From positions 2,480,001 through 2,544,000 of the forward strand of contig NC_021172.1 in assembly GCF_000230975.2 (NCBI RefSeq): a stretch of 64,000 nt of DNA. The letters run 5' to 3'. This stretch comes from Hyphomicrobium denitrificans 1NES1 (GTDB lineage: Bacteria > Pseudomonadota > Alphaproteobacteria > Rhizobiales > Hyphomicrobiaceae). The notes under the pieces were generated by a model. It did no database searches and was not told where the DNA came from. It saw nothing but the letters and a program-made list of their open reading frames with translations. Below, piece after piece: positions 16,044 to 25,437 of this stretch; position 1 is the stretch's first letter; every line of letters begins with the position of its first letter. A program made the translations under genes and the position numbers.

Positions 16044-18800
16044 ATGAACGTCGTTATCGTCGAATCCGCCGCTAAGGCCAAGACGATCAACAAGTATTTG
16101 GGGTCTGGCTACAAGGTCATAGCGTCTTACGGACATGTCCGTGACCTCCCCGCCAAGGACGGCTCGGTGGAGCCCGACCACGATTTTGCAATGCACTGGG
16201 AGGTCGACGGCAAATCCCAGAAGATCATGCGCGAGATCGCTGAGGCGCTCAAAAAGGCCGACAAACTGATCCTCGCAACCGACCCTGACCGCGAAGGCGA
16301 AGCGATCTCCTGGCACATCCTGGAGATTCTCAATCACAAGAAGGCGCTCAAGAAAGGCACCGAGGTCGAGCGCGTCGCCTTCAACGCCATCACCAAGCAG
16401 TCAATCCTCGCCGCGCTGAAAGAGCCACGCAAGATCGACGAACCGCTCGTTGATGCCTACCTTGCGCGCCGGGCGCTCGACTATCTCGTCGGCTTTACGC
16501 TGTCGCCTGTGCTTTGGCGCAAGCTGCCGGGCGCGCGTTCCGCCGGGCGTGTCCAATCGGTGGCGCTGAGGCTCGTCTGCGACCGCGAAGCCGAGATCGA
16601 AGCGTTCAAGACCGAAGAATACTGGACGATTGAAGCTTTGCTCACGACGAGCAAGGGCGAAGACATCAAAACACGCCTCGTCGCAATCGAAGGATCGACG
16701 CTCAAAAAGCTTGATATCAAGGACGAAGCCTCGGCGACCGCGATCAAGGCGGCGCTCGAAGGCCGCGATTTCCGCATCGCGTCGATCGAGAAGAAAGCCG
16801 CCAAACGCAATCCCTATCCGCCGTTTACCACCTCGACCTTGCAGATGGACGCATCGCGCAAGCTCGGCTTCTCAGCCAAGCAGACGATGCAGATCGCACA
16901 ACGTCTTTATGAAGGCGTCGACATCGGCGGCGAGACGGTCGGCCTCATCACATACATGCGAACGGACGGCGTTCAGATCGTGCCTGAAGCCGTAAGCCAT
17001 ATCCGCGATGTCATCTCAGCCGAGTACGGCAAGCAGTACACACCGTTCGCGCGCGAATACAAAACCAAGGCCAAGAACGCGCAGGAAGCGCATGAAGCGA
17101 TCCGCCCAACCGATCCGCGCCGGAAGTCCGATCAGGTCCGCAAGTATCTCGAAAAGGACCAGGCGGCGCTTTACGACTTGATCTGGAAACGCACGATCGC
17201 GAGCCAGATGGCGCCCGCCGATATCGAGCAGACCGCGGTCGAGATCGAAACCAAAGGCAGCGACGGCAAAACTTATGGTCTGCGTGCCAACGGCTCGGTG
17301 CTACAGTTCGATGGCTTCCTCAGGGTCTACGAGGAAGGCCGCGATGACCGCTTCCGCTACATCGAGAAAGGCAAGGACGATCCGGAAGGCGAGGACGAAG
17401 ACCGCCGACTGCCGCCTCTCGCCGAAGGCGACCATCTCAAGGACAAGGAAATCAGCGCGGACCAGCACTTTACCCAGCCGCCGCCGCGCTTTTCGGAAGC
17501 GACGCTCGTCAAACGCATGGAAGAGCTCGGCATCGGCCGACCTTCGACTTACGCATCGACGATGGCGGTGCTTGTCGACCGTGACTACGTGCGGATCGAG
17601 AAGAAGCGCCTAATCCCGGAGGACAAAGGCCGCCTCGTCATCGCGTTCCTCGAAAGCTTTTTCAAGCGTTACGTGGAATACGATTTCACGGCGGACCTCG
17701 AAGAAAAGCTCGACCTCATCTCCAATAACGAGCTTGCATATAAAGAGGTGCTTCGCGATTTCTGGCGGCAGTTCATCGCGTCGGTCGGCGACATCAAGGA
17801 TCTGCGCGTCGGCGACGTCCTCGAAGCCCTGAACGAGATGCTCGGGCCGCACGTCTTCCCGGACAAGGGAGACGGCAGCGACCCGCGTCTTTGTCCGAAG
17901 TGCGGACAGGGGCGACTCAGCCTGAAAATTTCAGGCAAGTACGGCGCGTTCATCGGCTGCGGAAATTACCCGGACTGCAATTACACGCGCCAGCTGACGC
18001 CGAGCGACAACGGCGAAGATACGCTCGACGGCAAAGTGCTCGGCTACAACGACGACGGCCTCGCCGTCACTCTGCGCACCGGCCGCTTCGGCCCTTACCT
18101 TCAACTCGGTGAAGCCGAAGGAGATGAAAAGCCGAAACGCTCCAGCATTCCGAGGGGCATCGACGCCGCCACACTGGATTTCGAGAAGGCGATGCAGCTG
18201 CTGTCGCTGCCGCGTGACGTCGGCGAGCATCCGACGGAAGGCGGCATGGTCACTGCAGGTCTCGGCCGCTACGGACCGTTCATCCTGCATGAGCACGACG
18301 GTGCCAAGACCTACGTCAATCTCGAAAGCATCGAGGACGTCTTTACGGTCGGTCTCAATCGAGCCGTAACGCTGCTCGCCGAAAAGCGCGCCGGCGGCGG
18401 CAAAAGCCGCTTCCAGCGCAGCGCTCCCAAGGTGCTGAAAGAGCTGGGCGAGCATCCGAGCGAGGGCGGCCCCGTACAGGTGCTTGAGGGCCGCTACGGT
18501 CCTTACGTGACCCATAATAAAGTCAACGCCACGGTACCTCGCGGCAAGGACCCCGCTTCTCTGACGCTCGATGAAGCTGTTGCTCTCATTGCAGAGCGTA
18601 TCGCCAACGGTGGTGGCAAGAAATCGAAGGCGTCGCGATCGGCAAAGCCGAAGGTGGCCAAGGCCGCGAAACCCGCCAAGGAGGAAGCTGCTCCCGCCGC
18701 AAAACGACCAGCCAAACAAGCTGCTGCGAAGAAAGCAGCCCCGGCGAAGAAGGCAGCGGCCAAACCGGCAGCCAAGAAACTCGCAAAGGCCAAAGCCTGA
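16044..18800 (+). CDS. topA: DNA topoisomerase I
   Basis: TopA relaxes negative supercoils by cutting one strand. The 918-residue protein starts with the Toprim domain (VIVESAAKAKTI, then DPDREGEAI), followed by the four-domain core with the active Tyr in GLITYMRTDG. One Cys4 zinc ribbon (CPKCGQG through CGNYPDCNY, about residues 616-645) and two or three topoisomerase C-terminal repeats follow. It ends in a Lys/Ala-rich histone-like tail of roughly 50 residues, common in alphaproteobacterial TopA. The frame is open to 15849, but homology begins at 16044. Confidence 0.97.
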   Translation: MNVVIVESAAKAKTINKYLGSGYKVIASYGHVRDLPAKDGSVEPDHDFAMHWEVDGKSQKIMREIAEALKKADKLILATDPDREGEAISWHILEILNHKKALKKGTEVERVAFNAITKQSILAALKEPRKIDEPLVDAYLARRALDYLVGFTLSPVLWRKLPGARSAGRVQSVALRLVCDREAEIEAFKTEEYWTIEALLTTSKGEDIKTRLVAIEGSTLKKLDIKDEASATAIKAALEGRDFRIASIEKKAAKRNPYPPFTTSTLQMDASRKLGFSAKQTMQIAQRLYEGVDIGGETVGLITYMRTDGVQIVPEAVSHIRDVISAEYGKQYTPFAREYKTKAKNAQEAHEAIRPTDPRRKSDQVRKYLEKDQAALYDLIWKRTIASQMAPADIEQTAVEIETKGSDGKTYGLRANGSVLQFDGFLRVYEEGRDDRFRYIEKGKDDPEGEDEDRRLPPLAEGDHLKDKEISADQHFTQPPPRFSEATLVKRMEELGIGRPSTYASTMAVLVDRDYVRIEKKRLIPEDKGRLVIAFLESFFKRYVEYDFTADLEEKLDLISNNELAYKEVLRDFWRQFIASVGDIKDLRVGDVLEALNEMLGPHVFPDKGDGSDPRLCPKCGQGRLSLKISGKYGAFIGCGNYPDCNYTRQLTPSDNGEDTLDGKVLGYNDDGLAVTLRTGRFGPYLQLGEAEGDEKPKRSSIPRGIDAATLDFEKAMQLLSLPRDVGEHPTEGGMVTAGLGRYGPFILHEHDGAKTYVNLESIEDVFTVGLNRAVTLLAEKRAGGGKSRFQRSAPKVLKELGEHPSEGGPVQVLEGRYGPYVTHNKVNATVPRGKDPASLTLDEAVALIAERIANGGGKKSKASRSAKPKVAKAAKPAKEEAAPAAKRPAKQAAAKKAAPAKKAAAKPAAKKLAKAKA

Positions 18801-21097
18801 AGCAGAAATCACGAGGGAAGACGCCAGTCGGCAAACCGCATGCCGCAACGCGCGTTGCCGCCGACCGCGGTCTGCCGAGCAAAGAGCAGATCCTTGAATT
18901 CCTGAATACCGCGCAGGGGAAGGCCGGGAAGCGCGAGATCGCGCGGGCGTTCGGCGTTTCGGGCGGCGCACGCATCGCGCTCAAGCGCATTCTCTCCGAG
19001 ATGGCGGCCGAAGGCACGCTCGCGGGCGACAAGAAACATCTCAGAGAAAAAGGAAAGCTGCCGCCGGTCACAACGCTCGAAATCACGGGCCGCGACGACG
19101 ACGGCGACTTAATCGCAAAGCCGCTGCAATGGGACGAAGAAGACGGCAAACGGCCGACCGTGCGTCTGGCCCTTTCGACGCGCACTTCTGATAACGACAT
19201 CGGCATCGGCGACCGGGTTCTCGCGAAGCTCACGAAACTGCCGCGCGGCAGCGGCGGCGCCTCGTATGAAGCGACACCGATCAAGAAGCTGCCCAAGGAC
19301 AAGCGCCGGCTGCTTGGCATTTTCCGGGCCTCAAAGCGCGGCGGCGGTACAATCGAGCCGATCGACCGCAAGGAACTGAAAAGCTGGCCGATCCTACCTG
19401 ACGACGCAGGCGGTGCGGGTGACGGCGATCTCGTGCGCTTCGAACTCGTCCGGCGCGGGAGATTTGCGACACCCCGCGCTGAGATCGTCGAAAGCCTCGG
19501 CAATCCCGACGACCAGCGGCAGATTTCGCTGATCGCGATTCATGCGCACGGCATTCCGGAGGACTTTCCGGAAAGCGTGCTGAAGGAATGCGAAACACTT
19601 TCTCCGCCGACGATGGACGGGCGCGCCGACCTACGCGCAATCCCGCTTCTGACGATCGATCCCGTCGACGCGCGCGACCATGACGACGCCGTGCATGCCG
19701 AGTCCGACAGTGATCCCAAGAATGAGGGCGGCTTCATAGTTACGGTCGCGATTGCCGATGTCGCGCACTACATCCGGCCCGGCTCCAAGATCGACCGCGA
19801 GGCGCAACTGCGCGGCAACTCGGTTTATTTTCCGGATCGCGTCGTGCCGATGCTGCCGGAAAAGATTTCAAACGACCTTTGTTCGCTGCGCGAGGGCGAA
19901 GAGCGCGCCTGCCTCGCCGTGCACATGGTTTTCGACCGGCACGGCGAGAAGCGGCGTCATAAGTTCGTCCGCGCGATGATGCGGTCGGCCGCCAAGCTCT
20001 CCTATCAGGAAGCGCAGACGGCAATCGACGGGCAGCCTTCGGAGAAATGCGAACCATTGATGGATCGCGCTCTGAAGCCGCTTTGGGCCGCGTACAAGGC
20101 GGTTGCGGTCGCGCGCGACAAGCGCGGACCTCTAGACCTCGACCTGCCGGAACGCAGAATCGTTCTCGACGACAAAGGCCAAGTCGCGCAGGTCGTCACG
20201 CCGGAGCGGCTCGAAGCGCACCGCCTGATCGAGGAGTTCATGATCCAGGCGAACGTCGCGGCCGCCGAGACGCTCGAAGAAAAGCGACTGCCGCTCGTCT
20301 ACCGGGTGCACGACGCGCCGAGCGCGGAGAAGCTGAAGGGCCTTCGGGACTTTCTCGAAACCCTCGACATGAAAGTTCCACACGCAGGCGCCCTGAGGCC
20401 GGAAGCTTTCAACAAAGTTCTCGAACAGGCAAAATCGCTGCCGGTGCCGGATCTCATCAGCGAAGTGATCCTGCGCTCGCAATCGCAGGCAGAATACGCA
20501 CCGAAGAATATCGGCCACTTCGGATTGAACCTCGTGCGGTATGCGCACTTTACCTCGCCCATCCGCCGCTATGCCGACCTCATCGTTCACCGCGCGCTGA
20601 TCCGTGCCTTGGGTCTCGGACCCGATGGTCTGACGGATGAAGAAATCCCGCGGCTGGCCAGCGTCGCGAAGACAATTTCCGATACCGAGCGGCGCGCGAT
20701 GTCGGCGGAACGCGAAACGACGGATCGCCTCATCGCCGCCCATCTTGCCGATCGCGTCGGCGCGACGTTCCCCGCGCGCATTGCAGGTGTGACGCGCTCG
20801 GGGCTGTTCGTGCGGCTCGAGGACACCGGTGCCGACGGCTATATCCCGATTTCGAGCCTGGGCGACGATTATTATCACCATATCGAGGGTGCGCACGCGC
20901 TCGTCGGCGCACGGACCGGGGCCGGATATCGTCTCGGAGATACCGTCGAAGTGCGGCTGCTCGAAGCCATTCCCTCGGCCGGAGCATTGCGCTTTGAAAT
21001 GCTGACGCCCGCAACCCGTGGAAATTTTGGGGCGCTCAGGGCCGGCTCGCGCGGGCTTCCCAGAAAAAGATTCGGCAAATTCCAGCGCCGTCGATAA
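18797..21097 (+). CDS. rnr: Ribonuclease R (non-ATG start)
   Basis: RNase R is a processive 3'-5' exoribonuclease that degrades structured RNA. The 766-residue reading has an N-terminal winged-helix domain (PSKEQILEFLNTA, KREIARAFGV), cold-shock-like domains, the RNB core with the metal-binding Asp cluster DPVDARDHDDAVHAE, the HFTSPIRRYADL motif and a C-terminal S1 domain. The first ATG (19001) would cut through the winged helix. Upstream of it there is no in-frame ATG, GTG or TTG, and the best candidate is CTG 18797, which overlaps the topA stop as CTGA. The start codon is inferred; the coding of residues before 19001 is clear. Confidence 0.9.
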   Translation: MKQKSRGKTPVGKPHAATRVAADRGLPSKEQILEFLNTAQGKAGKREIARAFGVSGGARIALKRILSEMAAEGTLAGDKKHLREKGKLPPVTTLEITGRDDDGDLIAKPLQWDEEDGKRPTVRLALSTRTSDNDIGIGDRVLAKLTKLPRGSGGASYEATPIKKLPKDKRRLLGIFRASKRGGGTIEPIDRKELKSWPILPDDAGGAGDGDLVRFELVRRGRFATPRAEIVESLGNPDDQRQISLIAIHAHGIPEDFPESVLKECETLSPPTMDGRADLRAIPLLTIDPVDARDHDDAVHAESDSDPKNEGGFIVTVAIADVAHYIRPGSKIDREAQLRGNSVYFPDRVVPMLPEKISNDLCSLREGEERACLAVHMVFDRHGEKRRHKFVRAMMRSAAKLSYQEAQTAIDGQPSEKCEPLMDRALKPLWAAYKAVAVARDKRGPLDLDLPERRIVLDDKGQVAQVVTPERLEAHRLIEEFMIQANVAAAETLEEKRLPLVYRVHDAPSAEKLKGLRDFLETLDMKVPHAGALRPEAFNKVLEQAKSLPVPDLISEVILRSQSQAEYAPKNIGHFGLNLVRYAHFTSPIRRYADLIVHRALIRALGLGPDGLTDEEIPRLASVAKTISDTERRAMSAERETTDRLIAAHLADRVGATFPARIAGVTRSGLFVRLEDTGADGYIPISSLGDDYYHHIEGAHALVGARTGAGYRLGDTVEVRLLEAIPSAGALRFEMLTPATRGNFGALRAGSRGLPRKRFGKFQRRR

Positions 21098-21149
21098 CGT
21101 CGCAGAAACGGCCTATGTCTTGACCCAGCCACTCGAACCGCCCATCACG

Positions 21150-21617
21150 ATGACCATGTCCGATTTTGTACCCGAAGCGACGTCCGCCGACGATCTCCCA
21201 CACAGGGACATCTGGCAATCGTTGAAGCGCGGCTGGCGGCAGAAGTGCCCTTCCTGCGGCGATGGGCGGATTTACGGAAAATTTCTCAAAGTCAACGGCG
21301 TGTGCTCGAGCTGCGGCACCGAATTGTTTCATCACCGCGCCGACGATGCACCGCCTTATTTCGTAATGACGATCAGCGGGCACGTCATCGTCAGCGGTAT
21401 TCTGATTACCGAACGGATGTTCTCGCCGCCGACATGGGTCGAGCTTGCGGTCTGGCTACCCGTGACGGTGCTGCTCAGCCTCTGGCTTCTGCCGCGCGTC
21501 AAGGGCGCGCTCATCGGATACCAATGGGCGCTGCGCATGCATGGTTTCGGCAATCCGGCATTCGATAGTGATAATTTGGCCCAACTCCCACCGTCCTCCA
21601 GCGAAACCGTATCTTAA
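21150..21617 (+). CDS. DUF983 family zinc-ribbon membrane protein
   Basis: This 155-residue protein has a zinc ribbon with two CxxC pairs (KCPSCGDG and GVCSSCGTE), then two membrane helices around residues 70-120, and the DUF983 ending GALIGYQWALRMHGFG. The function of DUF983 is unknown; the family often sits beside rnr or cytochrome oxidase genes in alphaproteobacteria. The start is ATG 21150 or 21156; the frame continues upstream into the rnr end. It is followed by the NUDIX gene 18 bases later. Confidence 0.85.
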   Translation: MTMSDFVPEATSADDLPHRDIWQSLKRGWRQKCPSCGDGRIYGKFLKVNGVCSSCGTELFHHRADDAPPYFVMTISGHVIVSGILITERMFSPPTWVELAVWLPVTVLLSLWLLPRVKGALIGYQWALRMHGFGNPAFDSDNLAQLPPSSSETVS

Positions 21618-21635
21618 ATCGATCGCGGTTGCGCA

Positions 21636-22346
21636 ATGACGGAAACGCTTTCATCCGCTGAGGCCGCAAGTCAAAGCGGGATACGCGACGCGGCATGCGT
21701 CGTCGTCATCGACCATTCCAAACCGGAACCGACGCTGCTGATGGGCCGGCGTCACGCTGATCAGGTTTTCCTCCCGGACAAATGGGTTTTCCCGGGCGGA
21801 CGTGTCGATGCTGCCGACCGGACCCTGGCTCATACCTTCGACGGTCCCTATCTCCCGCACGATCTTGCTCCCGAATTACGTCCGTTCGCGTTGGCGGCGG
21901 TGCGCGAACTCTGCGAAGAAACGGGAATGCTCATCGGCAGCGACGCGACTGAACATCATCATAATGAACGCTGGCCGGCGTTCACTGCTGCGGGATACGC
22001 GCCAGCCCCAGTCCATCTTTACCCGCTGGCGCGTGCCATAACACCGCCCGGACGCGTCCGCCGCTACGACACATGGTTTTTTACGGCATCACGTTCGGCG
22101 GTCGCGAACATGCAATCGACGCCGGATGGCGAGCTGTTGGATCTCAATTGGTTTACGCTCGACGACGCGCGCAAACTTGATCTCCCGAACATCACGCGAC
22201 TCGTGCTGGACGACGTTTCGATGCGCCTTCAAAGCACATCGCAAACGACGGATTTCAACGGTGGTGAACTGCCGTTCTATTATGCGGATGCCTGCGGCCT
22301 TCAGCGCACCCTGATCTCGTGCACGATGCCGCAGCGTACACCTTGA
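21636..22346 (+). CDS. NUDIX hydrolase with an insertion in the Nudix box
   Basis: The 236-residue protein has the Nudix fold: substrate strand DKWVFPGGRVDAAD and the catalytic helix RELCEETGMLIG. Between these two halves of the Nudix box lie about 25 extra residues, as in NUDT19-like members, which act on CoA or related diphosphates. The exact substrate cannot be read from sequence. It is the last gene before a strong terminator (22382-22408). Confidence 0.87.
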   Translation: MTETLSSAEAASQSGIRDAACVVVIDHSKPEPTLLMGRRHADQVFLPDKWVFPGGRVDAADRTLAHTFDGPYLPHDLAPELRPFALAAVRELCEETGMLIGSDATEHHHNERWPAFTAAGYAPAPVHLYPLARAITPPGRVRRYDTWFFTASRSAVANMQSTPDGELLDLNWFTLDDARKLDLPNITRLVLDDVSMRLQSTSQTTDFNGGELPFYYADACGLQRTLISCTMPQRTP

Positions 22347-22381
22347 CAGAGAAAATCCCGCGCGTATGTTGCGCCCTCTGC

Positions 22382-22408
22382 GGCCGACCAGGGTCGGCCT
22401 TTTTTTCT
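22382..22408 (+). terminator. Rho-independent terminator after the NUDIX gene
   Basis: GGCCGAC (22382-22388) pairs perfectly with GTCGGCC (22393-22399) across the loop CAGG, and is followed by seven T and further pyrimidines. It would end the long ruvX-to-NUDIX transcript 15 bases before rpmG. Confidence 0.85.
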
Positions 22409-22423
22409 TCCTAAGCGTGATCC

Positions 22424-22591
22424 ATGGCAAAGCCCATTACTCAGAAGATTAAGTTGTTGTCGTCAGCCGGAACGGGCTTCTTCTATGTCACGAAGAAGAA
22501 CCCACGCACATCGACCGAAAAGCTTGTTTTTAAGAAGTACGATCCTGTTGCTCGTAAGCACGTCGAGTTCAAGGAAACAAAGATTAAGTAG
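22424..22591 (+). CDS. rpmG: 50S ribosomal protein L33
   Basis: The 55-residue protein begins [18 protein letters not shown] and has the L33 core FYVTKKNPR and [15 protein letters not shown]. The zinc-binding Cys pairs of some L33 forms are absent, so it is the Cys-free type common in proteobacteria. It starts 15 bases after a terminator, so its promoter must lie within or before the NUDIX gene, or it relies on read-through. Its stop codon overlaps an imperfect hairpin (22587-22625). Confidence 0.95.
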   Translation: MAKPITQKIKLLSSAGTGFFYVTKKNPRTSTEKLVFKKYDPVARKHVEFKETKIK

Positions 22592-22625
22592 TTTGGCGTG
22601 CGGGTTTTATCCGCACCGACCTACT
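22587..22625 (+). terminator. Hairpin at the 3' end of rpmG
   Basis: AGTAG (22587-22591, including the stop) and GTGCGG (22598-22603) pair with CCGCAC (22611-22616) and CTACT (22621-22625) around the loop GTTTTAT. There is no T-tract afterwards, so it may be an RNA-end stabiliser rather than an intrinsic terminator. Confidence 0.45.
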
Positions 22626-23156
22626 CGGAATCCAGGTTTTGAGATTGATAGAGCCACTGGCCGCATAAAGTGGCCAGGGCTGAAAGCAAACTCGGCAGCG
22701 GGGTAAATCGTTCCGAGACAGCTTCGCGACCCTGGCCACAACCGGGTGAAGTTCAAAGAGGGCGTTGTTCCTCACCCAGCTTCACGATCGACCCTCTGCA
22801 ACCGTTCGAGGAGGCCACTCGTGTGGTCACTCGGATCGATCCATCCCCGTCCTACCAGGCTATGCGGCGGGCCCAGCAGATCGGGAACTTAGAACGCCAT
22901 CGAGCCATAAACGGGCAAGACGACGCAAAGGCTTCGATTTCTCGTGGCCCCCCTTGTCAATCGGCTATTTGGTGCCAGATAACGGTGCAGAAAGCAAGAA
23001 CTGCTTTACCTGTTGCTAAACGGCAACGATTCGCAACTGTATTGCGCCAATGCCCGATTAATATCCTGGGAATATACGCTTTTTTCTTGACGCTCCGTCA
23101 CGCGCGGCGCCCAGAGATCCCTGAACGCGCACGATCCGAAATACTTCCGCGAGGAC
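22626..23156. other. Non-coding stretch with paired inverted repeats
   Basis: No frame here has convincing protein character. GTGGCCAGGG (22670-22679) pairs perfectly with CCCTGGCCAC (22730-22739), with CTCGG/CCGAG nested inside. GTGGC can alternatively pair with GCCAC just upstream. A further GGGTGA/TCACCC pair spans 22744-22777. The last 100 bases are AT-rich. It may hold a small RNA, but I cannot name one. Confidence 0.4.
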
Positions 23157-24527
23157 TTAGGCAGCGTCGGAAACGACCCGGTTCCGGCCGCGGCGCTTGG
23201 CCGTGTAGAGCGCGTTGTCGGCGCGTTTGAACATGGATTCGGGTGTATCTTGCGGGCTTTCGAGCGTCCCGATGCCGACGCTCGCTGTTACACGAACGCT
23301 CTGGGCACGATCGATTGCAAATTCGTCGGCAGCAACGCAGGCGCGCAAACGTTCGCCAATCTGATAGGCGCGTTCAAGATCGGTATCCGGCATGATAATG
23401 ACGAACTCTTCGCCTCCGAGACGGCAGGCGAGATCGACGCCCCGCGTGTTGCGCTTCAGACGCACCGAAAATTCTTTCAGCACCGCATCGCCCGCATCGT
23501 GGCCGTAAGTGTCGTTGACCGCTTTGAAATGATCGATGTCCGCAACCAGCATCGATAGGCTACGGCCCGTACGGATGGCTTCGGAGACGAGTGTCCTGAG
23601 ATGGCCCTCCAAATAGCGCCTGTTGTGCAGCCCGGTTAGCGAGTCGGTGACCGACAGCTCGACGCTTTCCGCCAGCCGGTGCCTCAAAAAATCCGAGTGC
23701 CGCTTGCGCTTGATCTGCGTTTTGACGCGAGCGAGCAGCTCATGCCGATCAATCGGGCGCATCAGATAGTCGTTCACGCCCATATCGAGCCCGCGCAGCA
23801 AGCGCGCTTCATCACCGGGCTCCACCAGCATGATGATCGGCAAGTGCCGCGTGCGCTCGACGGAGCGCACTTGCGAGCACAGTCTCAGCCCGTCGGCGCT
23901 TTGCAATGACAGGCTGACAACCAGCAAATCAAAATTGCTTTCCGTGAGCTTGGTCAATGCCGCATGTATGTCGCGCTCCGCAAAGGCGTCATTGGCTTTC
24001 GAAAGCACCTCAAGCAGGCGTGCGGCCGAGCGCGGATGGTCATCCACAAGCAGAACCCGGCCGGAACGCGCCGACAGGGCGCGGGCATAGGAGCCGTCGT
24101 CGGGGATTCCCATGTCCCTGCCCGTCGAGGCCCGCATCATCATCTCGTCGTTGAGCATTTTGAGGCGCGCAAGGTTTTTAACGCGCGTCACCAAAGCAAT
24201 ATCGTCGACGGGCTTCGTCAGGAAATCATCCGCACCGCTTTCGAGGCCCTGCACCTTATCGGTGGGCTGGTCGAGCGCGGTGACCATCACGACCGGGATG
24301 TGATGGGTGGCGTGGCTCGCCTTGATGCGGCGGCAGGTTTCAAACCCATCCATTCCAGGCATCATGACATCAAGCAGCACGACGTCGACGCTTTCGCGTT
24401 CCAACAGGTCGAGCGCCTGCTGACCGCTATTCGCCGTCAACACCTCAAAGTACTCGGCTTGCAGCCGCGCCTCGAGTAGCTTCACGTTAGCGAGAATGTC
24501 ATCGACGACGAGTACGCGGGCGGTCAT
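23157..24527 (-). CDS. pleD: PleD-type response regulator / diguanylate cyclase
   Basis: PleD makes cyclic di-GMP at the cell pole during the swarmer-to-stalked change in Caulobacter. The 456-residue protein has a receiver domain with Asp53 in LLDVMMPGMDG and Lys in TKPVDD, a second degenerate receiver (about 155-275), and a GGDEF domain with the active motif GGEEF. An RGVD inhibitory site lies five residues before the active motif, so feedback inhibition should be retained. It lies 7 bases after divK, as expected for a divK-pleD operon. Confidence 0.95.
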   Translation of the reverse strand: MTARVLVVDDILANVKLLEARLQAEYFEVLTANSGQQALDLLERESVDVVLLDVMMPGMDGFETCRRIKASHATHHIPVVMVTALDQPTDKVQGLESGADDFLTKPVDDIALVTRVKNLARLKMLNDEMMMRASTGRDMGIPDDGSYARALSARSGRVLLVDDHPRSAARLLEVLSKANDAFAERDIHAALTKLTESNFDLLVVSLSLQSADGLRLCSQVRSVERTRHLPIIMLVEPGDEARLLRGLDMGVNDYLMRPIDRHELLARVKTQIKRKRHSDFLRHRLAESVELSVTDSLTGLHNRRYLEGHLRTLVSEAIRTGRSLSMLVADIDHFKAVNDTYGHDAGDAVLKEFSVRLKRNTRGVDLACRLGGEEFVIIMPDTDLERAYQIGERLRACVAADEFAIDRAQSVRVTASVGIGTLESPQDTPESMFKRADNALYTAKRRGRNRVVSDAA

Positions 24528-24534
24528 GGAGCTT

Positions 24535-24969
24535 TTACGATTTCGATGGACCTATGAACTTGCGGACGGTCTCAAGAAAGGTCATCACCGAAATCGGCTT
24601 AGAGACATAGGCTTCACAGCCGCCTGACCTGATCCGCTCCTCGTCACCCTTCATTGCAAACGCCGTAACGGCCACGATCGGAATCAGGCAGAGTTCGTCG
24701 TCGTCCTTGAGCCATTTTGTGACCTCGAGTCCGGAGACCTCTGGGAGCTGAATGTCCATCAGAATAAGATCGGGGCGATGCTTGCGCGCCAGTTCCAGAG
24801 CTTCGAAGCCATTACGGGTCTGGATCGTCTTATAGCCGTGCGCCAGGAGCAGATCGTTGAAGAGCTTCATGTTGAGCTCGTTGTCCTCGACGATCAGGAC
24901 CGACTGTGCCGCCAGCCGCGCTTCGGCCCCGCGGCGCTCGACGTTGGTTCTGGTTTCCTGGTACGTCAT
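24535..24969 (-). CDS. divK: Single-domain response regulator DivK
   Basis: DivK is the cell-fate response regulator that acts through DivL/CckA on CtrA. The 144-residue protein is one receiver domain with the DivK-typical [15 protein letters not shown], the phospho-Asp72 in [11 protein letters not shown], the switch Thr in VAVTAFAM, and Lys in VSKPI. It has about 22 extra N-terminal residues compared with Caulobacter DivK; the ATG at 24969 is preferred to 24984. A CtrA-like box lies 80 bases upstream. Confidence 0.95.
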   Translation of the reverse strand: MTYQETRTNVERRGAEARLAAQSVLIVEDNELNMKLFNDLLLAHGYKTIQTRNGFEALELARKHRPDLILMDIQLPEVSGLEVTKWLKDDDELCLIPIVAVTAFAMKGDEERIRSGGCEAYVSKPISVMTFLETVRKFIGPSKS

Positions 24970-25048
24970 GGCAACCGCCCACACTCCCTAAGGCAGTTTG
25001 TGCACCGATTCTCGGCTAACCCATTGACCTACTTTGACGCCAAAAGGC

Positions 25049-25063
25049 GTAACCAACAGTTAA
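25049..25063 (-). promoter_or_regulatory. CtrA-like binding box upstream of divK
   Basis: GTAACCAACAGTTAA matches the CtrA consensus TTAA-N7-TTAA with one mismatch (GTAA). It lies in the divergent spacer between divK and the DUF3572 gene. In Caulobacter, CtrA activates divK, so the position makes sense. A short motif in one spacer could still be chance. Confidence 0.5.
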
Positions 25064-25088
25064 CGGCAGCGCCGCAAGCAGAACCGTC

Positions 25089-25376
25089 ATGTCACGGCTG
25101 AAACCCGAGCGAATCACATCGGACAATGCAGAGGCCATCGCATTAGAGGCGTTGGGCTTTCTGGCGGACGATCCGCAGCGCCTGTCGCGCTTTCTGTCGC
25201 TGACAGGCATGGAGCCGGTACACTTGCGCGCAACGGCAAAAACCCGGGAATTTCAAGATGCCGTGCTCGAATACATGCTGGGCGATGAGAGCCTTCTGCT
25301 GATGTTCTGCCAGGACGCCGGCATCGACCCCATGGCCATTGCATCAGCCCATGCATTGCTGAACGGGAACCGCTAA
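25089..25376 (+). CDS. DUF3572 family protein
   Basis: This 95-residue helical protein matches DUF3572 through AIALEALGFLADDPQRLSRFL, the SLTGMEP turn, and LLMFCQDAGIDP. The family has no known function and is nearly always found divergent from divK in Hyphomicrobiales, so a cell-cycle link is possible but unproven. The start ATG 25089 leaves about 120 bases of shared promoter. Confidence 0.88.
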   Translation: MSRLKPERITSDNAEAIALEALGFLADDPQRLSRFLSLTGMEPVHLRATAKTREFQDAVLEYMLGDESLLLMFCQDAGIDPMAIASAHALLNGNR

Positions 25377-25437
25377 ACGCCGCAAAACGTCGAGCCGAGT
25401 TGCATCGACCCGCGCGTCCCTAGTCCAAGCGAAAGGC

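Noticed and set aside
22670..23230. Long plus-strand open frame after rpmG
   Set aside because: It is Arg/Pro-rich, has no recognisable motif and runs into the antisense of pleD; codon use does not fit a gene.
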